Assembly (NCBI GenBank): GCA_024509875.1
Contig: JAMPIV010000299.1
Coordinates: 918,501 to 982,500, forward strand
DNA length: 64,000 nt
Direction: 5' to 3'
Source of the DNA: Oreohelix idahoensis
Lineage: Eukaryota; Mollusca; Gastropoda; Stylommatophora; Oreohelicidae
Both the position numbers and the translations under genes were made by a program. This document shows, in pieces, positions 47,348 through 58,092 of this stretch; positions within the stretch are counted from its first letter, which is position 1; every line of letters starts with the position of its first letter. Under the pieces are notes generated by a model. The model made no database searches, was not told the DNA's origin, and worked only from the letters and a program-made list of their open reading frames with translations.

Positions 47348-48584
47348 TTATGTGGAATCATGTGGGCATCTTGACAGAATGTCTGCCATCACATTATCTG
47401 ATCCACGAATAGCTCGCACAGAGAAATGAAAAGGTTGAAGAGCAATTGCATATCGAGTAGACCTCGAGCTCTTCAAATTCTTACTCTGTATAGCAGTAAG
47501 AGCTTTTTGGTCAGTTTCTACTATGAAATGTGCGCCTAGAAGGAATCTCTGTAGTTTGAGGATCGACCAAACCATAGCTAATAGCTCACGGTCTAAAACC
47601 GAATAATTCCTTTCTGCCGCATTAAGTTTTCTGGAAATATACATTACAGGATGCAGAGTTCCAGAGTACTCTTGCATTAGTGCCGCTCCAATCCCAGTGG
47701 ATGAAGCGTCACTACGAAGAACGAATGTCTTATCTTTAGTAGGTAGCACTAAAATAGGTGGTGTTGAAAACAATGTTTTAATCTTATCCAGAGAGCATTG
47801 GCATTCCTGAGACCAGTGGACCACATTAGGCGAACTTTTCTTTAGAAGTGTTGAGAGAGGTGCCATGATAGAGGATAGATTCTGAATGAATCTGCCATAA
47901 AATTGAATAAGACCTAACAGACTTCTCACCTGTTTTTTAGTCTTAGGGATTGAGATGTTAAGTATCTTACTAGTATTATGGTCCTCTGTCTTTAGGAAAC
48001 CATGACCAACTCGGTGGCCTAGGAAAGAAATTTCGCTAAAACCAATATAGGCTTTAGAGGGTTTCGCTGTCAGGTTGTGCTCACGCAAAGTAGACAGCAA
48101 TTCATCTAACCCTGAATAGTGATCTTCCCAAGTATCGCTGAAAAGACAGATGTCGTCTAGATATGCAATGACATCTGACCGATAAGATAGGATTCGGCGC
48201 ATCATGCGTACGAACGTAGCTGGTGCGTTCATAAGACCGAAAGGCATAAAATTCCATTGGAACAAACCTCTAGGTGTTGAAAAAGCCGTGAGAGGTTTGG
48301 CGCGTTCAGATAAAGGAACTTGCCAATATCCTTTAGACAAATCAAGTTTAGTGAAAAAATGAGATTTGGAGAGTCGAGTAAGTAGCTCTTCCAGTAAAGG
48401 CATAGGTTCGGCATCGAACTTCGTTACTTGATTCAATTTTCGATAGTCAGCGCAAAGACGTATGTTATTGTCTTTTTTACGCACAATAACCATCGGCGAA
48501 GAATATGCAGAGGTGGATGGTTCGATTATTTTCAAATCTATCATCTCATCCAACTCTTTCTCGACCTGTGCTTGAAAATGTATA
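47348..48584 (-). CDS. RT-RNase H half of element C pol
   Basis: Minus strand, resuming after the element B insertion with the segment IHFQAQVEKELDEMIDLK. Contains RT motifs RLCADYRKLN, FFTKLDLSKGYWQVPL and YLDD, then RNase H with RSDASSTGIGAALM, LDRELLAMVW and ETDQKAL, and ends ADILSRCPHDST-stop. The frame is open throughout. On its own it is only the 3' half of a polyprotein; the first part lies at 58093-61782. The open frame upstream of 48584 reads through the inserted LTR and is not part of the protein. Confidence 0.85.
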
Positions 48585-48589
48585 GGTAT

Positions 48590-50038
48590 TGTTACGTGCA
48601 GTCTTTGATATCTTACAATATTATACATAGGTAATTTTTTAGTGCTTAAGGGAAAGTCATTATTGAGTTACTTCCCTTGAACTCCGCGGATAAATACATT
48701 TTACTGCGATTTATTCGTTGTTTGGGTAATAATAGATTGTTCTTGCTTCAGAATATCTATGGCCTGAATTTATGTGTATTGTTTGTCTGAGTAGGACAAG
48801 TCTGTCTTATATCTGTATATCTTTACATATCTAAGTCGAACTATATGTTCTGTTGTCTCTAGAGAGGTCAAAGGCTATTCGGCGGATGTGTCGCTTGAGG
48901 GGTGTGATTTGGCTTCGTCCTGATAGGGACTGTGTGTGTTTTGCTATGTCGGCTTGATGCCTTGAAAAAGTGATCTCAGTGGTTTTGGGGAAAGTGATAG
49001 TCGTCTAGACCTATCGTGTATGCTTTACCCCAGTGTTTATTCATCTTGCCAAGGAATGGCAGTTTCATATTCCCTCTACCAAGGTAATCAAAGATACTCT
49101 TATGAACTCTCGATCGAAGCCACCATTGTCGATAATTACGATTTGAATGTTTAAGAGAATATATTTGACTCGATGAAAAACGACTTCGATTCCTAGCAGC
49201 ACTATATTCTGTAGAATGCAGTCTATTGTTCATGACCAAATCTACAGAGCAACGAAATGTTGTATGAATGACTAACTTTAGAACAGATTCATTATCTGTA
49301 TTCAAACGTGAGTGACAGTTCACGAGTGGAGCCATCTTGGAACCAAAACATGTAGGACTTTCAAGAAGAGAAAAGGGATGCCCGTATTATCGCTTGATCA
49401 GTCCAGAGATCACTGCTACACATGAGAACCCATTGTTAGCGGTTCAATATTATTATATGGAAAAATATGTGCTGAACATTATGTTGAAGAATCGTTGCTA
49501 AACGAGATTAGGTTTAGAAGTCATCTGAAATATTGTTTACAAGCTGACGTGCTCAGTCAGTGACGTCAGATGATATATGTATGGGCGATACTGAGTGCTT
49601 GGCTATTGACAGTCCATTATACCATTATTCTACATGAGTGCCCATGTAACATTGCAAGACCATTTGTCCACTGTACTATGATGTATTATGGCAACCTGTG
49701 ATTTGTCACTATCTGTGCTGTCGAGTGTGTACGTCCAATTAAACTTTAGAAAAGGTACACAGTCGTTGGTGTCGATGACTTCCGGTCATACATGAGTGTG
49801 AGAAGAGAACATTTGTCAACAACACGAACCCTTATCATCATTCGCACATTATACACTCCATCCATGTCTACACAACACTGCGTAGGTCAAGTTGACATTC
49901 CATACACTACAGTGGGGCAGGCAACACCATAGGGATCTTGTCAACTGATGATGATAGACGCCTGTCTTCCCGCCTAGGAGTGTTCTGGTGTACTTTATCA
50001 ACATATATATTATATCCAACTAAATATCAACTTTATCA
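48590..50038 (+). repeat. 5' LTR of element B
   Basis: Starts TGTTACGTGCAG and ends CAACTTTATCA, 1449 bp. Followed after two bases by TGGTGGACCAGCTTTCTGGG, the probable primer-binding site. Carries a 119-codon minus-strand open frame (49335-48976). Confidence 0.95.
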
Positions 50039-50040
50039 AC

Positions 50041-50060
50041 TGGTGGACCAGCTTTCTGGG
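50041..50060 (+). promoter_or_regulatory. Probable primer-binding site of element B
   Basis: TGGTGGACCAGCTTTCTGGG two bases after the LTR end. The same sequence lies beside the C 5' LTR on the minus strand (near 62877-62894), and a related one follows the A LTR. The primer tRNA is not identified. Confidence 0.6.
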
Positions 50061-51035
50061 TTTGACCTCGCAGAAATTCAGAAGTCAACAGATTACCGAT
50101 ACCAGACCGTTTCCTGTGGCTGATACGACACACTTGCAGTATTGGTTTGCTCTTTGTCAACGCTTCGTCACGTGACCTGTCAAGTGAATGCAGTATGTAG
50201 GTCAGCGTTGTTGACATTTTTTACATTAGACATTATAGAGTTTCACAGAACAGTTGGATCAATTCTTGTCAGTGTTAACAGAAAGACAGTATTTGTGAAC
50301 TAAGAAGTCCTGGTTTCATCGATGGATCTTCTTGTTTGCCATATATGAACTTTAATATTTAAGGCCAGAATGTTTAATTGAATAAAGTGGCAGTTTGTTT
50401 GTTTTCATGAAAAATAACTTTGCCATTACTGTAAGACTGAGCCTATTTTGCAACACATACTATCATACACATAATTTATATATATATTTATGTTTACATG
50501 TTATTTGTTTGTATAGTATGTTAGTTTCTATGTCAGCGGGTTGTGTTTAAGGTTGGGCGGCGTCCTCACAACAGAGTATCCCACGTCATAGAGGGTCCGT
50601 TGTGGGCGTTTTCTATAGGTGCAATTTTCTTGATTGAAAATTTGCTGCGACAACTGTTGCTTTTGTGTTAGCTGTGAAGTCTGTAATTATTGTTATTTTT
50701 GTAATATTTCTTTGTTCTTTAGTTTTGTTTTGATTTGTTTGTAATTTGTTGGTCTAACCTTTTCTATCTTTCAGTTCTATTCATAATTTATATTCATATA
50801 TTGTGACGTCATTTGTGTTGTTATTCTTTGCAGATTCAGTGATTATCTTCATTGATTTCCCTATTTGATTTATTTTGATTTCTGCAAACGTTCTTGTATT
50901 GTCAGTCCTATTTGTACTTTATGTATTCTGTTGGTTGACATATGTTTTATATGGGTATATTTCATAAGACACAATTGCCTGTGCACTGCACTTGGATTAT
51001 GGTATAGACCAGTACCTGATTATTATTACTATTAT

Positions 51036-51058
51036 ACAAGACCTTATTAAAGGCTTGT
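51036..51058 (+). promoter_or_regulatory. Leader hairpin upstream of gag, element B
   Basis: ACAAG-a-CCTT / AAGG-CTTGT, the same stem as in A (10266-10289) and C (61902-61880), about 100 bases before the gag ATG. Confidence 0.45.
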
Positions 51059-51155
51059 GACCCACAGATATTGGGATAGTATACTGATTAATCAGGTCAT
51101 TGAGAACTTGGGGTATTATTATTGATTCAGGTGATTAGTATTATTGTTAGGCATC

Positions 51156-52773
51156 ATGTCTACTCTAGATTATTTCATTACTCAAGGGAAAGCTCTTGAT
51201 AAGACTGGTCAACAATTAGAACAATGGGCAGTTGCTCAATATGACAAAGCATTAGCTGCAGAAGAGAAAAGATTAGCTGCAGAAGAAAGAAAAGCTATGG
51301 CGGAAGAGAAAAGATTAGAAAAAGAAGCTGAGGCTGCTGCTGAACAAAAGAAATTGCAGATGCAGGTAGAGGAAAGGAGATTTGAAGCTGAACAAAAAAA
51401 ATTGGAAAGAGAAGCTGCGGCTGAACAAAAAAGATTAGACAGTGAAGCTGAACAAAAAAGATTAGACAGTGAAGCTGAACAAAAAAGATTAGACAGGGAA
51501 GCTGAACAAAAAAAAATTGGAAAGAGAAGCTGCGGCTGAACAAAAAAGATTAGACAGTGAAGCTGAACAAAAAAAATTGGAAAGAGAAGCTGCGGCTGAA
51601 CAAAAAAGATTAGACAGGGAGGCTGAACAAAAAAGATTAGATGCTGAAGAGAAAAAAGCAATAAGAGAACATGAATTTGAGTTGGAGAAATTGAGATTGA
51701 CAAGTATGAGTAATGTTAATCAGGCATCTAGTGGTAATGGTAAACCTTCTACTTACAAGGTTAAGGTTCCACCGTTCAATCAGTCCAGTGACGATATTAC
51801 ATTCTGGCTGGATAGATTTGAACGTTCTTGTCGTACACATAATGTGGATAAATCACAATACGCTAATCAATTATCAGAAAACTTGAAAGGTGAATCTTTG
51901 ACTAGATTATGCCTTGTAGGAGAAGCAGATAAGGATAATTATGATGTCATTAGGGCGGCTTTGATAAAAAAAATATCAGCTAAGTGAGGAAGGCTATCGC
52001 CTTTTATTTAAGACGATGGTACCTGAGACGGGGGTAGAATTCTCAGAATTCACTGCAAAGGCACGTCTCACAGTTGATCGTTGGATTGAGCTTTCCAAAA
52101 CGGAAAAAACGTATGAAGGACTTATGGATTTGTTGCTCAGAGATAAGATTATGTCATGTGTGAACAAACCTTTCCTTGAATTTATACATGAGCGTAAACC
52201 TAAATCTCTAAAAGAAATGGAAGAATATTGTTCCCAATATGTCACTGCACACCCCGACGTGACTTTTGGCAACACTAAGATTAAGGAGAGTATGCCAGTT
52301 GCTTCAGCAACACCATACAATCCCAATTATTCACACAGATTTCAGGGACCTCAAAACAGATTTGAAAAAAAGGTAACCATAATAGTTATCAAAACCAAGG
52401 TAACCAATCATTTCAGGGTTCTTCTTCAAAGAACTGGAGACGACCTGATAGCTCTCGACACAGGGGTGGTCATAATTATAGGAATTTCCGTAGAGGAAGT
52501 AATTATAGAAACTATCAGGGTTATCCGTCTTGGAGTCAACAAGATCATAATTACAGAGATACTCATTATAATGAATATGATAATGGTAACCAAGGGTACT
52601 ATGACTCAAACCCAAATAGGGGTTACAATAGAGGTAACAATAACTACAGAGGTGATAATAACCGAGGTAGATCTCAATACAAAAGACATAAACCACATTT
52701 TCAGGCAAACTCTGCACAACAAGAGTCCCATGAAGCCTATAAACAGAGTAAAGATAATAATGATGCTAGTAAT
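51156..52773 (+). pseudogene. gag of element B with three homopolymer frameshifts
   Basis: ATG at 51156 (MSTLDYFITQGKALDKTG). N-terminal half is a long coiled coil built from 27-bp repeats (EQKRLDSEA units). A capsid-like region follows (DDITFWLDRFERSCRTH), then a SCAN-like helical part (LLLRDKIMSCVNKPFLEF), then an Arg/Gly/Asn/Tyr-rich tail, visible in frame in element C. No CCHC knuckle. Frame is lost at three A runs: 51508-51516 (9 where the neighbouring repeats have 8), 51966-51973 (8 where C has 7) and 52365-52371 (7 where 8 is needed). Because the LTRs are almost identical, these could be sequencing errors or very recent mutations. In element C, gag and pol lie in one frame with no stop between, so 52774 is probably not a natural pol start. 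Confidence 0.75.
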
Positions 52774-55700
52774 ATGGCATGTGCCGCTTTTGATTTTGGG
52801 AGAGCATCTCAGTGCCCCCAATGCAAAACGTTATTTGAGCCAACCACAGTGACTACTTTAAGCTGTGGCCATCCTCTTCCTGCTCTTCCAGCATCAGTCG
52901 CGCATGATGGAAGAGGGTCTCTTGTCTTACATAAGGGTTTAGTGAATAACAATCCAGTCTCTGTGCTATTTGATTCTGGATGCACCACAATTGGTGTTAG
53001 GCAGTCACTCGTAGATCCTTCCCGTGCCACTGGACAAGTAGTCAAATGTGTAACATTTGGCGGCACATTAGAGAAATACTCTACCGCTATCATTAGGATT
53101 GCTACTCCTTTCTTTACAGGAGATGTACACGCATGTCTTCTTCCGAATCCGATCGCTGACCTCATCATCGGTCGCATTCATGGAGTCAAGGAATGCACTC
53201 CGCAACAAATTTCCACGTGGGAAAGGCAAAACATGCAGATTGCTAACGCTGTAGTCACTAGAGCTCAGGCTCTTAATGTGCCTCAAACTTCATCTACTGA
53301 AGATAATGAAGTGCATAACCAAGATAATCCCTTGGTAATTTCTCGTGACTCGTTTATAAAACAGCAAGAAGATGATCCCACTCTGAAGAAATTCTTCATT
53401 CTTGCAACTAAAGGTGATCCGAATAAGGACACAAGTCGTAAATCGTGGATTACAAAGAAGAATGGCGTACTTGTACGTATGGTTCAAGACTCCATTACGT
53501 CAAGTCATTCTCAAATCCTGGTTCCCAAGAATTTGAGAGTTAAAATTTTGCAGCACGCTCACGACTCTCAGTGTGCTGGACACATGGGTTTTTCCCGTAC
53601 TAAGTCAAGAGTCCTTGCGGCTTTCTTTTGGCCATTGGTAAACAAGGACATACGGATTTATTGTCGATCTTGTAAAGTATGTCAGGAAGTTAAATCCAAA
53701 GGTCCACGGCATGCTGCACCCATTCAGGCGGCGGACATTCCTATTCGGCCGTTTCAAAAAATGGCCATAGACATTATTGGTCCATTTAAGATCAAGTCTG
53801 CCAGAGGACATCAGTTTATCTTGACGTGTGTTGATATGTGCACACGTTGGCCAGAGGCTATTCCTCTGAAGAGCATTACTACTGCTGATATTGCAGATGC
53901 TCTTTGGCTTATATTTTCTCGTCTGGGGTTCCCCGGAGAGATATTGTCAGACCATGGCACCCAACTAATATCAGATACCATGTCTCAAGTAATGTCTACC
54001 CTGCAGATAGATAGATCTTTAAGTAGTATCTACCATCCAATGTCTAATGGTATGGTCGAACGCCTTAATAGAACACTTAAAAACTTACTGGGGAAGATAA
54101 CTGAGGATCATCCTCAAGACTGGGACAGAGTTTTACCTGCGGCCCTCTTCGCTTACAGAGAGGTACCCAATGAACATACGGGATTTTCTCCCTTTGAACT
54201 CGTCTTTGGCGCGCGTCCGCGTGGCCCTATGTCGTTGCTTCACGATCTCATAACATCTGACAATATTGACGATGACACAAAGTCATCCTACGAATATGTC
54301 ATCGCGTTGAGACAAAAGATTATCGAAGCATGCAAATTAGCAACTTCTTCTTCTGAATTTGCGAAACAGAAGGCAAGGCAATTTGCCAATAAGAAGAGAT
54401 GCTTACGACAACTTTGTCCTGGTGACAAAGCATTTGTATTACTACCTTGTAGGGAAAACAGATTACTTATTTCTTGGAAAGGTCCGTACGATATAATATC
54501 GAAAATTTCCGATGTCGACTTTATTGTCGATATTGATGGGAAGCATAAAACCTTCCACATCAATATGCTTACTGAATTCCATGAACGTCCGGATTATTTG
54601 CAACCCATTTTCCAAGCAACGGACAATTCTCCAGTACCACATGGTCATTACTCATCACTGTCCGTGATACAGGATGAGGAAACAAGTTTTTCAGATGTAA
54701 ATCTTCCTCTTCCAATGATCCCACTTCATTCCAGTGAATCATGGAAGAACGTTACTGTCTCTCCTGATTTGTCTCTAGGAGAACAGCGACAAGTTTCAAC
54801 TATGTTGCAAACATTTCAGGATGTACTCACTGACATCCCTGGACAAACTAATGTCATTCAACATGACATTGTGCTAACTGACCATACTCCTATTAGGGTT
54901 AGACCTTATCCTATACCTATACATTTCCAAGCACAGGTCGAGAAAGAGTTGGATGTGATGATAGATTTGAAAATAATCGAACCATCCACCTCTGCGTATT
55001 CTTCGCCGATGGTTATTGTGCGTAAAAAAGACAATAACATACGTCTTTGCGTTGACTATCGAAAATTGAATCAAGTAACGAAGTTCGATGCCGAACCTAT
55101 GCCTTTACTGGAAGAGCTACTTACTCGACTCTCCAAATCTCATTTTTTCACTAAACTTGATTTGTCTAAGGGATATTGGCAAGTTCCTTTATCTGAACGC
55201 GCCAAACCTCTCACGGCTTTTTCAACACCTAGAGGTTTGTTCCAATGGAATTTTATGCCTTTCGGTCTTATGAACGCACCAGCTACGTTCGTACGCATGA
55301 TGCGCCGAATCCTATCTTATCGGTCAGATGTCATTGCATATCTAGACGACATCTGTCTTTTCAGCGATACTTGGGAAGATCACTATTCAGGGTTAGATGA
55401 ATTGCTGTCTACTTTGCGTGAGCACAACCTGACAGCGAAACCCTCTAAAGCCTATATTGGTTTTAGCGAAATTTCTTTCCTAGGCCACCGAGTTGGTCAT
55501 GGTTTCCTAAAGACAGAGGACCATAATACTAGTAAGATACTTAACATCTCAATCCCTAAGACTAAAAAACAGGTGAGAAGTCTGTTAGGTCTTATTCAAT
55601 TTTATGGCAGATTCATTCAGAATCTATCCTCTATCATGGCACCTCTCTCAACACTTCTAAAGAAAGGTTCGCCTAATGTGGTCCACTGGTCTCAGGAATG

Positions 55701-56154
55701 CCAATGCTCTCTGGATAAGATTAAAACACTGTTTTCAACACCACCTATTTTAGTGCTACCCACTAAAGATAAGACATTCGTTCTTCGTAGTGACGCTTCA
55801 TCCACTGGGATTGGAGCGGCACTAATGCAAGAGTACTCTGGAACTCTGCATCCTGTAATGTATATTTCCAGAAAACTTAATGCGGCAGAAAGGAATTATT
55901 CGGTTTTAGACCGTGAGCTATTAGCTATGGTTTGGTCGATCCTCAAACTACAGAGATTCCTTCTAGGCGCACATTTCATAGTAGAAACAGACCAAAAAGC
56001 TCTTACTGCTATACAGAGTAAGAATTTGAAGAGCTCGAGGTCTACTCGATATGCAATTGCTCTTCAACCTTTTCATTTCTCTGTGCGAGCTATTCGGGGA
56101 TCAGATAATGTGATGGCAGACATTCTGTCAAGATGCCCACATGATTCCACATAA
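52774..56154 (+). CDS. pol: Intact pol of element B: PR-INT-RT-RH (Gmr1 order)
   Basis: An 1126-codon frame, residues numbered from 52774. A Cys/His cluster precedes protease (CPQC at 14-17, CGH at 31-33). Protease has LFDSGCTTIGV with Asp67-Ser-Gly. Integrase: zinc-binding His263, His270, Cys300, Cys303; catalytic Asp333, Asp393 and Glu429 with exactly 35 residues between the last two; a GPY/F-type module (WKGPYDIISKISD, about 568-600). RT then follows, with LCVDYRKLN about 758-766 and YLDD 856-859. RNase H has Asp1007, Glu1048 and Asp1073. Ends ADILSRCPHDST-stop. Integrase before RT is the Ty1/copia-like order but the domains are Ty3/gypsy-type, the hallmark of Gmr1-like elements. All catalytic residues are present, so pol looks functional; expression would depend on the gag frame upstream. 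Confidence 0.95.
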   Translation: MACAAFDFGRASQCPQCKTLFEPTTVTTLSCGHPLPALPASVAHDGRGSLVLHKGLVNNNPVSVLFDSGCTTIGVRQSLVDPSRATGQVVKCVTFGGTLEKYSTAIIRIATPFFTGDVHACLLPNPIADLIIGRIHGVKECTPQQISTWERQNMQIANAVVTRAQALNVPQTSSTEDNEVHNQDNPLVISRDSFIKQQEDDPTLKKFFILATKGDPNKDTSRKSWITKKNGVLVRMVQDSITSSHSQILVPKNLRVKILQHAHDSQCAGHMGFSRTKSRVLAAFFWPLVNKDIRIYCRSCKVCQEVKSKGPRHAAPIQAADIPIRPFQKMAIDIIGPFKIKSARGHQFILTCVDMCTRWPEAIPLKSITTADIADALWLIFSRLGFPGEILSDHGTQLISDTMSQVMSTLQIDRSLSSIYHPMSNGMVERLNRTLKNLLGKITEDHPQDWDRVLPAALFAYREVPNEHTGFSPFELVFGARPRGPMSLLHDLITSDNIDDDTKSSYEYVIALRQKIIEACKLATSSSEFAKQKARQFANKKRCLRQLCPGDKAFVLLPCRENRLLISWKGPYDIISKISDVDFIVDIDGKHKTFHINMLTEFHERPDYLQPIFQATDNSPVPHGHYSSLSVIQDEETSFSDVNLPLPMIPLHSSESWKNVTVSPDLSLGEQRQVSTMLQTFQDVLTDIPGQTNVIQHDIVLTDHTPIRVRPYPIPIHFQAQVEKELDVMIDLKIIEPSTSAYSSPMVIVRKKDNNIRLCVDYRKLNQVTKFDAEPMPLLEELLTRLSKSHFFTKLDLSKGYWQVPLSERAKPLTAFSTPRGLFQWNFMPFGLMNAPATFVRMMRRILSYRSDVIAYLDDICLFSDTWEDHYSGLDELLSTLREHNLTAKPSKAYIGFSEISFLGHRVGHGFLKTEDHNTSKILNISIPKTKKQVRSLLGLIQFYGRFIQNLSSIMAPLSTLLKKGSPNVVHWSQECQCSLDKIKTLFSTPPILVLPTKDKTFVLRSDASSTGIGAALMQEYSGTLHPVMYISRKLNAAERNYSVLDRELLAMVWSILKLQRFLLGAHFIVETDQKALTAIQSKNLKSSRSTRYAIALQPFHFSVRAIRGSDNVMADILSRCPHDST

Positions 56155-56430
56155 CTATTAGGGCTTAGACTTCTTGATATGTCTAGTTCTATAGTAGTTC
56201 CTTTTCTATATCATGATAGATACACATTTGTAATTTAATAATATAATGATTGTATCACTACATAGCGGTTCATGTATGTTTATTCACCGCTGTGCTTTGA
56301 TGATTTTTACTTCATAAATCATAAATTTAAGATATCTAATACGTAGTGATGATATGAATTTTTTAGGCATTGTGTAATTGCCAGAATTGTATTATACTTT
56401 GATGACACCTTCCTGGAAAAATATACTTGT

Positions 56431-56582
56431 AGAGAAATAATTTCTCTCAGTTTATGAGACACATTCTCACCAGTCGCTCCATAAGTCGACTTAGCCTCAT
56501 ATTAGGCGTTATAGGTATTCCTGATATTTTCATCTGCGCATTATTCATGCGTTGTGAGCCTATTGTACGTTGCTCCTAGATG
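56431..56582 (+). ncRNA. Structured 3' UTR segment of element B
   Basis: Inverted repeats in series: AGAGAAATAATTTCTCT (56431-56447), TGAGACACATTCTCA (56455-56469), AGTCG...CGACT (56472-56491) and a CATCTG...AGATG block (56531-56582). Loops differ from element A while the stems are kept. It lies between the pol stop and the polypurine tract. Confidence 0.5.
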
Positions 56583-56623
56583 TATTTCAAAAAAAAAAAA
56601 AATGTTCCATTTTTTTTTTTCCC

Positions 56624-56640
56624 GGGAGGTGTGGTAAGAC
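56624..56640 (+). promoter_or_regulatory. Polypurine tract of element B
   Basis: GGGAGGTGTGGTAAGAC directly before the TG of the 3' LTR. The identical sequence precedes the 3' LTR of C on the minus strand. Confidence 0.65.
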
Positions 56641-58087
56641 TGTTACGTGCAGTCTTTGATATCTTACAATATTATACATAGGTAATTTTTTAGTGCTTAA
56701 GGGAAAGTCATTATTGAGTTACTTCCCTTGAACTCCGCGGATAAATACATTTTACTGCGATTTATTCGTTGTTTGGGTAATAATAGATTGTTCTTGCTTC
56801 AGAATATCTATGGCCTGAATTTATGTGTATTGTTTGTCTGAGTAGGACAAGTCTGTCTTATATCTGTATATCTTTACATATCTAAGTCGAACTATATGTT
56901 CTGTTGTCTCTAGAGAGGTCAAAGGCTATTCGGCGGATGTGTCGCTTGAGTGGGGTGATTTGGCTTCGTCCTGATAGGGACTGTGTGTGTTTTGCTATGT
57001 CGGCTTGATGCCTTGAAAAAGTGATCTCAGTGGTTTTGGGGAAAGTGATAGTCGTCTAGACCTATCGTGTATGCTTTACCCCAGTGTTTATTCATCTTGC
57101 CAAGGAATGGCAGTTTCATATTCCCTCTACCAAGGTAATCAAAGATACTCTTATGAACTCTCGATCGAAGCCACCATTGTCGATAATTACGATTTGAATG
57201 TTTAAGAGAATATATTTGACTCGATGAAAAACGACTTCGATTCCTAGCAGCACTATATTCTGTAGAATGCAGTCTATTGTTCATGACCAAATCTACAGAG
57301 CAACGAAATGTTGTATGAATGACTAACTTTAGAACAGATTCATTATCTGTATTCAAACGTGAGTGACAGTTCACGAGTGGAGCCATCTTGGAACCAAAAC
57401 ATGTAGGACTTTCAAGAAGAGAAAAGGGATGCCCGTATTATCGCTTGATCAGTCCAGAGATCACTGCTACACATGAGAACCCATTGTTAGCGGTTCAATA
57501 TTATTATATGGAAAAATATGTGCTGAACATTATGTTGAAGAATCGTTGCTAAACGAGATTAGGTTTAGAAGTCATCTGAAATATTGTTTACAAGCTGACG
57601 TGCTCAGTCAGTGACGTCAGATGATATATGTATGGGCGATACTGAGTGCTTGGCTATTGACAGTCCATTATACCATTATTCTACATGAGTGCCCATGTAA
57701 CATTGCAAGACCATTTGTCCACTGTACTATGATGTATTATGGCAACCTGTGATTTGTCACTATCTGTGCTGTCGAGTGTGTACGTCCAATTAAACTTTAG
57801 AAAAGGTACACAGTCGTTGGTGTCGATGACTTCCGGTCATACATGAGTGTGAGAAGAGAACATTTGTCAACAACACGAACCCTTATCATCATTCGCACAT
57901 TATACACTCCATCCATGTCTACACAACACTGCGTAGGTCAAGTTGACATTCCATACACTACAGTGGGGCAGGCAACACCATAGGGATCTTGTCAACTGAT
58001 GATGATAGACGCCTGTCTTCCCGCCTAGGAGTGTTCTGGTGTACTTTATCAACATATATTATATCCAACTAAATATCAACTTTATCA
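56641..58087 (+). repeat. 3' LTR of element B
   Basis: 1447 bp, TGTTACGTGCAG to CAACTTTATCA, near-identical to 48590-50038. Followed by the target duplication GGTAT. Confidence 0.95.
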
Positions 58088-58092
58088 GGTAT

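Larger units (their letters stand above)
48590..58087 (+). mobile_element. Complete Gmr1-like LTR retrotransposon B
   Basis: Target duplication GGTAT at 48585-48589 and 58088-58092, inside the RT coding region of element C. The LTRs (48590-50038 and 56641-58087) differ, as far as I can see, by one 2-bp TA indel and a couple of substitutions, so insertion is very recent. Internal order is primer site, 1.1-kb leader with hairpin, gag, protease, integrase, RT, RNase H, structured 3' UTR, polypurine tract. Pol is one intact frame; gag carries three homopolymer length changes. Confidence 0.95.

Noticed and set aside
48585..48628. N-terminal extension MYNIVRYQRL of the C RT frame
   Set aside because: These codons come from the inserted B LTR read on the opposite strand; the true upstream part of the protein is at 58093.
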